This document shows positions 32,362 to 41,970 of a DNA stretch of 64,000 nt, piece by piece. Location of the stretch: contig JAAROD010000081.1 in NCBI GenBank assembly GCA_012274445.1, forward strand, positions 868,001 to 932,000. Direction: 5' to 3'. The translations under genes and the position numbers were made by a program. This stretch comes from Sclerotiophoma versabilis (Eukaryota > Ascomycota > Dothideomycetes > Pleosporales > Didymellaceae). Every line of letters starts with the position of its first letter. The first letter of the stretch is position 1. The notes below the pieces were generated by a model. That model was not told the origin of the DNA. It ran no database searches and worked only from the letters and a program-made list of their open reading frames with translations.

Positions 32362-34403
32362 ATGGCCTGTAAGTCTATCCTGAATCCCAAACAAACTTGT
32401 CTGAAAGTAAAAGCTGACTCTAGGCTTCTAGTAATCGCTGCGGGAGCAGCTGGCACGACAGCCCTTGCTGCCTACCTCAACGCGAAATTCCATATTTTAC
32501 ACGACCTGAAACATGCTCGTGGCGGTCTTGCGCCCTCACAAGAAGTGCTCGACTTCATGACTGATCGGGTGATGAAGAAGAAAGTCTTGACTTACCATAT
32601 CTTGGAGGACCAAGCTTTGCGCAACCGGCCGAACCATCCATTCCTGATCTTCGAAGGCAAGACATGGACGTACAGAGAGTTTTTCGACGCGATCACCAGC
32701 GTGGGCAACTGGCTTATGAATGACTTGGGCGTCCAAGTTGGAGAGGTTGTGGCGATTGATGGAGGCAACAGTCCTGAGTATCTGATGCTTTGGTTTGCAC
32801 TGGATGCGATTGGCGCAAGCATAAGCTACATCAATTGGAACTTGACTGGTGCCGGGCTTATACACTGTGCGAAGGTCAGCATGAAGATTTGATACTTGAG
32901 ATCAGAGACTGACATTGCTTCAGCTGTGCGAAGCGAAACATCTCATCGCAGACGTCGACGTTAAGAGCAATGTTGAGGCCAGCCGCACTGGTCTTGAAGA
33001 TCTCGGCCTCACAATTCACTACTACAACCCAATGTTTAGTGCCTCTTTGTCCGATAGTACACGAATTCCCGAGTCGCGACGCGAAAATATCAGCATAGAG
33101 TCACTCCGCGGACTGATTTATACCTCAGGCACGACGGGCCTACCGAAAGGTGTAGTCATGAATACGGGTCGAGAGTTGCTTATCGGATATACAACAGCAA
33201 AGTACTTAGGGTTGAAGCCAGAAGACAAGATGTACACATGTATGCCGCTCTATCATGGTGCAGCACATGGTCTGTGTGTTACACCCAGCATACATGCTGG
33301 CAGCACGGTGGTTTTGGGGAGGAGGTTCTCACACAAAACATTCTGGCCAGAGGTTGCAGCATCAGGCGCAAATCACATCCAGTACGTGGGAGAGCTATGC
33401 AGGTACCTGCTTAACGGCCCTCCAAACCCTTACGAGCGCAAAAATAATGTCCAAGTAGCATGGGGAAACGGCATGCGACCAGATGTCTGGGAGCCGTTCC
33501 GTGAGAGATTTAACATACCCATCATCAACGAGCTCTATGCAGCCACTGATGGACTCGGCGCGACCTTCAACCGAAATGCTGGACCCTTCACGGCGCATAC
33601 AATCGGCCTTCGAGGTCTGATCTGGAACTGGAGATTCAGAAATGAAGAAGTCCGAGTCAAGATGGACGTGGACACCGAAGACATCATGCGCGATGAGAAC
33701 GGTTTCGCGATAAGATGTGGTACGAACGAACCAGGACAGGTGTTGCATCGCTTGACTCCAGAAACTCTGCCGAGTGTTCCAGGGTACTATAACAACGAGG
33801 GTGCGTCCACGAAAAGAAGGATAACGGATGTTTTCCAAAAGGGCGATATGTAAGTTTTGACCAAACAGGATTAAGCAACCGAAGACTGACAAATTCAGGT
33901 GGTTCAAGTCTGGGGACATGATGCGACAGGATAGTGATGGCCGCGTCTTCTTTGTCGATAGATTAGGCGACACATTCCGCTGGAAGTCTGAGAATGTGTC
34001 GACAAACGAGGTTGCCGATATGATTGGCAAGTTCCCACAGATTGCAGAGACCAACGTCTATGGCGTGCAAATTCCAGGCTATGATGGGCGCGCAGGTGCT
34101 GCATCTATAGTCATGGCGGAGGGCGTGACAGAAGCTACCTTCGACTTCCAGGCATTAGCGAAACATGCTAGAGCCGTGTTGCCTGGCTACGCTGTGCCAC
34201 TATTCCTTAGGGTAACACCTGCATTGGAGTACACAGGGACAATGAAGATTCAGAAGGGTAGGTTGAAGGCTGAAGGTGTGGATCCAGATAAGATCACGGG
34301 TAACGACAAGTTGTACTGGCTTCCGCCAACAAGTGATCGCTATCAACCGTTTGGGAGGAAGGATTGGGAAGGGATCAAGACTAAGAGTGTAAGGCTGACA
34401 TAG
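32362..34403 (+). CDS. FAT1: FATP/FAT1-type very-long-chain acyl-CoA synthetase / fatty-acid transporter
   Basis: Membrane-associated AMP-forming enzyme that activates (very) long-chain fatty acids and couples this to their uptake. Preferred exons are 32362-32368, 32432-32874, 32924-33849 and 33899-34403, giving 626 residues. The first exon is only 7 nt; splicing it gives an N-terminal hydrophobic anchor MALIAAGAAGTTALAAYLN like other fungal Fat1 proteins, whereas retaining the 63 nt intron adds 21 residues in frame. AMP-binding motif LIYTSGTTGLPKGVVM (about residues 214-229), a second motif GNGMRPDVW with ELYAATDG, and the FATP/VLACS motif region around FVDRLGDTFRWKSENVST. The last intron interrupts GDM-WFKSGD, which splicing restores. 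Confidence 0.9.
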
Positions 34404-34745
34404 TAGCCACATAAGCGTAACAAACGAAACGGTTGCTTGAGACGCGTGAATCTGGTTTGAAGTGATTCTATCATCCGTCGTGAACTTTGTGAGGGTGAAA
34501 GAGATTGCACGTGTCCATTGTTAAGTTTGCCTGGCCTAGCGCGGTGGCGTTCCTCGATTAGCTCAGCCCTACGAACTCCACCCTTGAACAGCAACGACCC
34601 GCGCCGCACTCGAAACCTCACTCACTCTCCAAACCCCCTTGTCTACCGTATACGGCTCGAGAGCGCCGAAAGACCGCGTGTCGAATACTTTGATCGCCAA
34701 ATCATCACAACCTAGAGCCGCAAGAAAGGGCGCAAACTTGAGAAG
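34404..34745. other. intergenic region
   Basis: It holds the 3' flank of FAT1 and the promoter of KIN17. No gene seen. Confidence 0.5.
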
Positions 34746-35615
34746 ATGGGCAAAGCGGAAGCAGGAAGCACAAAATGGGTCGCCAACAAGATGAAGTCCA
34801 AGGGACTCCAGAGGCTGCGCTGGTGGTGCGAAATCTGCCAAAAGCAGTGTCGCGACGCCAACGGCTTCAAATGTCACGTCCAATCCGAGTCCCACGTTCG
34901 CCAAATGCAGGTCGTCGGCGAAGACCCGCGCAAGTTCATCAACCAGTTTAGCACCGACTTCCAGCGCGATTTTGTCGCTCTGCTACGCACAGCACATAAC
35001 GAGAAGTGGATCTCGGCGAACAAGTTCTACAACGAGTATATTCGGGACAAGGAGCATGTACACATGAACGCGACAAAGTGGCCCAGTTTGTCCGAGTTCA
35101 TCAAGCACCTGGGTCGCGAGGGTATATGCCACGTCAAGGAGGACGAGAAGGACGGGCTGATGATTGCATGGCGAGACACCAGCATTGCGGCAGTCAAGCG
35201 CAAGGAGGAGATCGCCGAGCAAGAGGCAGCAGAGGCACGGAGCGGTGCGGGCGAAGACAAGATGCTGAAGAAAATGGCGAAGCGGGCTGCAGAGGAGGCG
35301 GAAGCCAAGAAAGCTATCGAGGCGAAGAGGGCAGCGACTGCGGCCGCCGCGCAACCGAAGCAGAACCCCACACCACCTGCCGAAGGCGACTCGCCGACAG
35401 AGGAGACGAAGGCTGACTCGCCTGTTGAGGGCGAAGAGAAGCACGATGAAGAACCAGCAGTAGCTGCGGCACCGGTAAAGTTGAGCTTTGGCTTGAAGGC
35501 AAAGGCAGCACCCCCGAACAAGGCGGGGCTCGGCCAGATGAAGAGCCAGAGCATCTTTAAGCGCAAGAAGGATGATGGTGCGGAGCAGAAGCCAGTCAAG
35601 AAAGTCAAGCTATGA
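34746..35615 (+). CDS. KIN17: KIN17/RTS2-type zinc-finger nucleic-acid-binding protein
   Basis: Nuclear DNA/RNA-binding protein linked to DNA replication, repair and spliceosome association. It is intronless, 289 residues. The N-terminus MGKAEAGSTKWVANKMKSKG is diagnostic. A C2H2-type finger follows (WWCEICQKQCRDANGFKCH, with the second His in SESH, about residues 27-50), then the conserved winged-helix region (FQRDFVALLRTAHNEKWISA; WPSLSEFIKHLGREGICHV) to about residue 150. The C-terminal half is a Lys/Ala/Glu-rich coiled-coil and low-complexity tail ending in a basic nuclear-localisation-like stretch (KRKKDDGAEQKPVKKVKL). The C-terminal KOW/SH3-like modules of animal KIN17 are absent, as is usual in fungi. 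Confidence 0.93.
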   Translation: MGKAEAGSTKWVANKMKSKGLQRLRWWCEICQKQCRDANGFKCHVQSESHVRQMQVVGEDPRKFINQFSTDFQRDFVALLRTAHNEKWISANKFYNEYIRDKEHVHMNATKWPSLSEFIKHLGREGICHVKEDEKDGLMIAWRDTSIAAVKRKEEIAEQEAAEARSGAGEDKMLKKMAKRAAEEAEAKKAIEAKRAATAAAAQPKQNPTPPAEGDSPTEETKADSPVEGEEKHDEEPAVAAAPVKLSFGLKAKAAPPNKAGLGQMKSQSIFKRKKDDGAEQKPVKKVKL

Positions 35616-36510
35616 AGCAGCAGCTCTTTCGAACATTACATTTTGAATATGCATAGCGTGGCGTACGGTGGATGCGGGTTTATAAGAAAGCATATGGTTG
35701 GCGTTCTGTTACCCAGTGTATGTTGTCAAGGCGCGCAGGTGGGTTATTAGATGGATATGGATAAATACCCATTGATCAATCAATCAATTGAATTTGGCAG
35801 CAAATTGCGCACGGCCTTCTTCATGGCCCTATCTCCCCCTTCTTCTTCTTCTTCTTCTTCTTCTTCTTCTTCTTCTTCTCGTCCTTTTCTCAATTTTCAC
35901 CGCAACCAAGATGCAGATGGAAGAGATAGATAAAGCAATAAATGTGTATTTGAAGCTTGTCGTTTGGATGGATTAGAAACAGCTAAGGAAGGCCATATGC
36001 ATGGGAAAGTCTAGAACTATCTTACAAGTCTTCGACTATTTAACTTACTTACACACCGAGAGAAGAAAGAGAGCGTGCGTTCTTGGACTGCCATGCGAAA
36101 AAAAAAAACCCCCCCTAATCCGACCATATGTTTGTAGCAACAGTCTGATGGCACAATATCTTACATGGCACTCGCAGATTGCAATGCTCTAAGCTGTCAA
36201 TGAATCTTGCGTCTGTCATTTCTCTTTCACCGGATTTAGTAAGTCCTGGTTGGGACTGTAAGTCTGGGCTTTGGGATTCTAGATTCTATCTCCTTTCTTC
36301 CCAGGCGGCAGCCGTACGGTAGGTCCCTCATAGGTCGCGACCCCCCATAGGTATGACAGTTCCTGCGAGTGAACGAGGTACTGGTGCGTCTGGAATTTCT
36401 TCGACCCCAGTGCCGTACACAGAACCGTTGGCCAGCTGCAGGTCGATAGTAGATGGATTTGCACGCAACCCATCGTCCTGCAAAGACGAATGATTCGCCT
36501 CAGTAGGCCG
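35616..36510. other. convergent intergenic region with low-complexity DNA
   Basis: The KIN17 and RNase III-like genes converge here. It contains a (TTC)n microsatellite at 35840-35880 and an A-run followed by a C-run near 36099-36116. No gene is recognisable. Confidence 0.5.
35840..35880 (+). repeat. (TTC)n microsatellite
   Basis: About 13 uninterrupted TTC/TCT units over 41 bp, flanked by C-rich and T-rich sequence. Intergenic. Confidence 0.9.
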
Positions 36511-38147
36511 CTATACAACGAACGTGTCGATACTCTCTGAACCTTTCTGCAGTTCTTTGGCTATCCTCCAAGGGGGGAGTACCTGATTCCGACTTCTCGG
36601 TAAATCATACCAATCTGGAAGGCCCATCACCTGTCTTATCTGGTCACGTATCTGCTCTTCGGCTTGGCGCACGGCTAGAAATGCATCGCGTGGCTGTAAT
36701 CCCGCTTCGTCGCGCAAAAGCTGTACTAGAGGAAGCTGAGCAGGGCTCCGAAAGCTTTTGCCAGTGATTTGTCGAAGTCGCCTTTCCAGGCGAGTGTAGG
36801 CATAGATTGGTGACAACTGGTGGCGCTTGTACACTTTGATCAGTGCCGAAAGTGACTCGTCCGGTGTGAAGATGCTGTCGAGGAAGGCCATCCTTCTGCC
36901 GCTTGCAGCGGTCATCCGAGAGCCAATGTCGAACAGATGGGCATGCCATTTGTAAAGTTCAGGGAACCACGACAAATGATCGACGAGACTCTCGCAGCAC
37001 AACAAATAGAACGTCAGTGAACCAAAAAGCTTGGAGGCATTCGGATGTTTTCCGTCATTTCGAAAACTCCTCAGCAAATCCTCAAAAGTGAAAAGGGCAT
37101 CCGGAAGCGCCGTGACCTTGAAAGCGTTGATATGAACAGAAGCAAGCGACGTCGGTTCAGAACTAACAAGACTTGGTGGAACCAGGTGCCATTTTCTCGC
37201 ACGCGGCTCGATTCGAAGTCCCAAACCCACGTTTTCGTTCGACTGAGCCTTGTTATCTGCAGTTGGGTCAGTCTCTATCACTGCCTTGGTCTCTGTCGTC
37301 GACTGATTAGTTTTGGCCATTGGTGACGCAGAGATAGAGGCGAAAGGTTCAAAACCGATCGTGTTGAGAACTTCTTGGACTCTGTAGAGGTTGTAACGCG
37401 AATCGATGTAAATAGCGCCCAACATAGCCTCGAAAGCCTCTGCTAGCATGTCCGAGAAAATCAACTGGTTTGAAGTCATAATGTTCCGCTTGAGGTTGAT
37501 TTTGCGACCCATCTTAGCCAACGCGACTCGTGATACGAGGCGTCGTTCGGCCGCAGCATAGTCCGCTTTGCAAGTAGTCAGTGTCGATGAACCTATGCAA
37601 AGTAGCGGCTATAGGGAGAATGCGTACATCGAGGCCGTCCGCTCTCATACCAAATTCGACACAAAATTAAATGAAGGATCCGGTCTCCAAACAACGCAAG
37701 TCGCTTGTAATATTCAATTGGTGTCTTGGTGTCTTCAAAGCTGAGCGAAACTTCAATAGCCGAAGTTTTGAAAGCAGTGAGGCCCAACAGCTTATCCTCA
37801 AATCTATAGCCAATGCGTTCCTCTAGAGCACCCAATTCAGCCACCGCGCGGAGGAGATCGTGAGTACCACCTGATGAACGTTGGTTTGCAGTTACGGGTT
37901 GAGCGACCGTCCGCGTCTCTACTGCCTGCTCTGGCAACTTCGCTTGAGAAGTTTCATGCTTGAAATTTGAAAGTTCTTCTGGTTTGGGCGTCGTAGATCC
38001 ATAGCTAAGGCGTTGTGCAAGTCTCCATGATCGAGTCCGTTCCGATAGAGTTTGACGCAACGGCCTCTTCTTGAGGGAGTTGGATTTGAGCGATAAAGTG
38101 CCCCCTTGCCTAGGCTTTGTTCGCGTGACAAAACGGACGCGAATCAT
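36511..38147 (-). CDS. RNase III-fold protein with altered catalytic residues, probably mitochondrial
   Basis: Minus-strand exons are 38147-37628 and 37565-36511, giving 524 residues. The 62 nt intron ends in the branch-like cactgac and acceptor at 37567-37566. The N-terminal 50 residues are rich in Arg, Ser, Thr and Lys with almost no acidic residues, like a mitochondrial presequence. An RNase III endonuclease-fold domain occupies about 108-240 (GALEERIGYRFEDKLLGL; GRKINLKRNIMTSNQLIF; EAFEAMLGAIYID). Two of the four metal-binding acids are changed: the Glu of the RLEFLGD motif is Ala151 (RLALFGD, D155 kept) and the Asp of the second site is Glu216 (E219 kept). The C-terminal 280 residues match nothing I recognise. 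Catalytically dead RNase III folds occur as mitoribosomal proteins (mL44, mL57), so a structural role is plausible but not shown. Confidence 0.8.
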
Positions 38148-38742
38148 GACCAGCTTTGCGCAGAACAATTTCCACAGGGAGACTGCGATTCTTGCAAATG
38201 AAAGCCGAGCATTCGCTAGATGGCGTAGATGCGTCCAGGTTATTGACGATCAAGGATTATTGGCCCAGTGTAGTAACGTTGCGCACTTCGCTGCAACAAG
38301 ACACCTATCATGGCTATAAGTGATAATTCGCGGAAACCCGGTAAAGTATTGCAGTAGAATCAAAACATTATGGACCGGAGGAGAAGGCTTCTTGCAGAAA
38401 GTAAAGTGTGGCGAAGGCTCGATGCTTTTGGTGCCAAGCAGGAACCGCGAACACGGAACGCACAGACGCTACGACCACTGGATCAACAGCAAGGTGAGGT
38501 AAAAAACGGTGACAACTGTTTTCTTACGTGCGTCCGAAATGGCGCTAACAGTTCAATGGGTGCAATCATGAAGCTGAGAGAAGTATTAAATCTTATATTT
38601 GAGAGCTGTCGGCTCAATATGGGCTCGACATAGTCTAGGCGTGAGCAACAAGTTCGCCCAAACAAATACTCCATGCACGCTCCCTAAACGTTACTCTTTG
38701 TCTAGCCATGATCCATAAGCTCCTATGTTACAAATTGCACGC
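38148..38742. other. intergenic region
   Basis: 5' flank of the RNase III-like gene and 3' flank of ACL2. No gene seen. Confidence 0.5.
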
Positions 38743-40703
38743 TTAACCAGAGAACTCCTTGATATCCGTTGTCTTGCCAGGAATCAGCGCCAAAGGCACG
38801 ATACCAGATACGTGCATCTCAGGGCCGTAAACGTGCATGTTGAGACCGAGCTCCTGACCGACGTTCTTGATGTTCTTAAGACCCTCCTGGTAGTTGGGAC
38901 CGGCACGACGGATCCAGATCTGGACCTTGTGCTCGTTGAGAGAAGCAGCCACTTCCCTCAGGGCGCGGATGACACCCTTGAAGGTCGAGGCAACGTTGGT
39001 GAAGTTGGCAATACCACCACCGATGAACAGGACCTTGCCCTCAGGGTGCTGGGGAGCACGGAGCATGAGGTCAAGGACTGTTCGTGCGTAGTGGAAAGTC
39101 TGTGTCTCTGTGGGAGCACCAGAGTATTCACCGTAGTTGGCGAGCTCACCGGCGAAGCCAGCGGAGGCGATGGCGTCGGCGTAGACGACGGAAGCACCAC
39201 CACCAGCAACAAGAGTCCAGACACGGCCAGTGGCGTTCAGGATGGTGAGCTTGAGAGATGCACCGGTCTTAGCGTCCATCTCGGCGATGTAAGCCTCCTC
39301 CTTGCTCATCTCACGACCGAAAGGAGCAGGGAACTCCATTGGGGGACCGACGTCAACGGTAGTCTTGGTCTCCTTGGAGGGAGCAACTGGTATGCCAAGA
39401 GCAGTTGCACTGCGAGCAATAGCCCACTTAGCGCCGCACTCGAACTCAGCAGTCTGGTCGAGCTTAGCAGCGAGATCGAGGAAGTGAACCTCAGCTGAGG
39501 TCTTGTCCTCGTTGGGGATGACGACAAGAGGGTTGATCTCAAGGTAGCTGAATGGTAAGTCAGTGGTGGTCATGCTTTGGTAAATGCATTGTACTCACGT
39601 GAACTGGCAGTCAACGTAGACGGCGTACAGCCTCGAGATGAAGTCGACGAGGACATTGTGAACACCCTGAGGAACCTTCTTCAAGAGGGTAGCAGCGATC
39701 TCCTCGTTTGAAGGGTATTCCTTGAGGTCGACAGGGATGAGGAGCTTCTCAGCCTTCTCATCGACATCACCAACATCGACACCACCCTCGTGGGTGAAGA
39801 GGATCCAATCACCCTAAAGCGGAACCGTCAGCGACAGGTGGTAACATGATTGGTGGAAGGGTGCAGTAGCCGCAAAACAAAGGAGCCGCAACACCAGTGC
39901 TCAGCAAGATTAAAGCAAACGAAAAAGGCAAGAAGGAAGAGAAAATTGACATGTGAAAGGAACGTGCGTATCGCATAAAGCAGAAGTGGGTCGGAGTTGG
40001 TTTCCCTTCGTCCGGCCGGCCGTCGAACAAAACCAGGCAGCGCGCCCGTGTGCTCTCAGGCCGGCCGTCCGCTCCCACTTTCGCAGCAGCTTTCCGCCCG
40101 AGTGCGTACATGGGTGCGAAAATGTCTTCTGCTCGACTGCAGCCGCGTTCTGAAAGTAAAGGCCTTGGCCTGCACACCCTGACCTCGACCGCGAACGAAA
40201 CCTGAAGCAAAGGAAACAAATAGAGAAAAAAGAAAAAAGAAAGCAAACCGAAAGAGACGTACCTCGCGCACGGAGTTGATGTTGATGTAGTACTCAGTGT
40301 CCTGGGGGTGAGGAACAAAGGGCTCGACCAGGAACTGCCTCAGGACACCGTCGACTGTCTCGACCTTCTGTGCCTGTCCTGCTCTCGCCTCGATCCACGC
40401 GCGGGCGTCGGCCCAGGTCTTGTTCAGGGCCAGCAGACCGCTCTTGCCTCGCCTCTTGATCAGCTGGTCGGGCTTTGCGACGAACTTGGCGCCGGGGGCC
40501 AGCAGCCACGGGTATGTGGTCTCGGCCTGGTCAAGGACGCCCTTGATGTCGGCGTCGGCTGCAAAGTACAGCGAAGCGAGCTTGGGCGGGGGGTTGTGTG
40601 TCGAGGATGCAGGCAGGGGAGTGGGCTTGATGACAGGGGCGCGGGTGAGGTGGTAGTTGAGGATGGCCTTGCCGTCGGCCTCGAGGATGGATTTGGCAGA
40701 CAT
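38743..40703 (-). CDS. acl2: ATP-citrate lyase subunit 2 (ATP-grasp / citrate-binding subunit)
   Basis: With ACL1 this forms the cytosolic ATP-citrate lyase that makes acetyl-CoA and oxaloacetate from citrate. Minus-strand exons are 40703-40263, 39813-39599 and 39547-38743, giving 486 residues, the usual length. The N-terminus [19 protein letters not shown] starts an ATP-grasp domain ([38 protein letters not shown]). The C-terminal citrate-binding flavodoxin-like part includes [19 protein letters not shown] and [17 protein letters not shown]. The first intron is 449 nt, long for this window. The 805 nt last exon and C-rich wobble positions indicate strong expression. It is divergent from ACL1 across 1.27 kb. 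Confidence 0.95.
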
Positions 40704-41970
40704 TGTGCAGGCGTGTCAAATGTCAAGGTCAAACTGCAGCGAGTGAGTAGGCAGGCGGGGTGAGGACGGTGGGAGGAGTCAATGGGCGGTAGAAGTGGCA
40801 GCGGCAGGCGCGAAAGATGCAGAAGTCGCCGAGTGGGCACCCGACGAGAATTCCGAGACGACGACGGCGCTACGGCAGGACGAAGGTGCACCCGAGCGCC
40901 GAAGCAGACGAGCACCGAAGCAGACGAGCACCGAAGCAGACGAGCACCGAAGCAGACGGGTGTTGGGAGGAAGAGCGAGGACCGGAGACGCGGCGTGGAG
41001 GGCAGTGGAGGGGAGGGGAGGGCAGCAGGACCAGCAGGCCGGGCTGAGACGTACCTATATGGTGTTGGGCGAGCAGGAGGTGCACAGCGAGGGCAGGAGC
41101 GTCACTGAGGTGCAAGAAGAGGTGGTGATGGGGACTTGGGGCGTCAGACAGCGGCCGAGGGGTTGAGCTCAGTAATCGGGGCAGCGGGCAGCGGGCAGCG
41201 GTCTGATGTTTTTTTGCGTTGAGCGTCGCCCGGGGTCGCAGGGGTGATGCGCTGCAGGCTAAGGCACGGGCCCACCGCCTAGCCTGACCCCTCCCCTGGC
41301 CCCCCTGGCCGGCGCTGCGAGGCTCGCTGCGGCGGGCAGCAGAGGAGCCCCCAACGGCGCTGGGAAGCGGCGCAGAGGCAGCACGACACGCTGGCGGTTC
41401 CCCAGCAGCGATATCAACGACCTCAACAGCTTGCCGCGCCCGCGCTGCCCCCAATCGGCGTTGCAGCACCGCTGCCGGGCTGCGGGCGGCGGTCATACAA
41501 GGCACACGGCTCCTCACCGCCCGATGGCGCCGCGCGCCGGCTTAGGCCCAACAACGCAAGAGTCGAGCAGGGACCTCAACACCGCCGAAACGAAACGCAG
41601 GAGGGCCCATCGTTTTCATTTCTTCGGGAATTCTCGCCAGCTCGCCCAGCTTCGCAACCTCTTCCTCTTTCATCCCAAGCCGCCCTCTGCTGCTGTGTCC
41701 GCGCCCTGGCACGCAATAAACAAGGTGCGTCTGCGTTCTCCTCTGCCTCCCCTCCGACTCTCCTCACACCCCACTGCCCTGCTGCGTGCCTGCGTGCAGC
41801 TCTTTTTTTCGGCGCCCACACCACCGCCTCACGTCAGCCAGCAGCACTGCCCGTCGCCGCCAGCCCATTGTCCGCGCCATTGCATCTGGCCCGCACCCTC
41901 CCACTGACACGCTGCCCTCATCAGACCCTTCCTCCTCTCTGCCACCCCAACTGACACTCGACCGGCCACG
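40704..41970. promoter_or_regulatory. shared divergent promoter region, acl2 / acl1
   Basis: These 1267 bp separate the start codons of the two ATP-citrate lyase subunit genes, so a shared regulatory region is likely. It is GC-rich, contains a 16-bp tandem repeat (40895-40958), a short gggcagc triplicate near 41180, and a C/T-rich leader (about 41730-41970) before the acl1 start. Many open frames here are by-products of GC richness. Confidence 0.55.
40895..40958 (+). repeat. 16-bp tandem repeat, four copies
   Basis: The unit agcaccgaagcagacg is repeated four times head to tail; the first copy has one mismatch (agcgcc). It lies between acl2 and acl1, about 190 bp upstream of the acl2 start. 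Because 16 is not a multiple of 3 it reads through all three frames, which argues against coding. Confidence 0.9.

Noticed and set aside
28832..34403. Secondary-metabolite cluster (GliT-like oxidoreductase, HET protein, acyl-CoA synthetase)
   Set aside because: No backbone synthetase, tailoring enzymes or pathway regulator; the acyl-CoA synthetase is a Fat1-type housekeeping protein.
40895..40958. CRISPR-like direct repeat
   Set aside because: The four units are contiguous without spacers, only 16 bp long, and the DNA is fungal.
40795..41166. Repetitive plus-strand open frames with Arg/Ser/Lys/Ala repeats between acl2 and acl1
   Set aside because: They arise from the 16-bp tandem repeat, which is open in all three frames; no start context, intron or homology supports coding.
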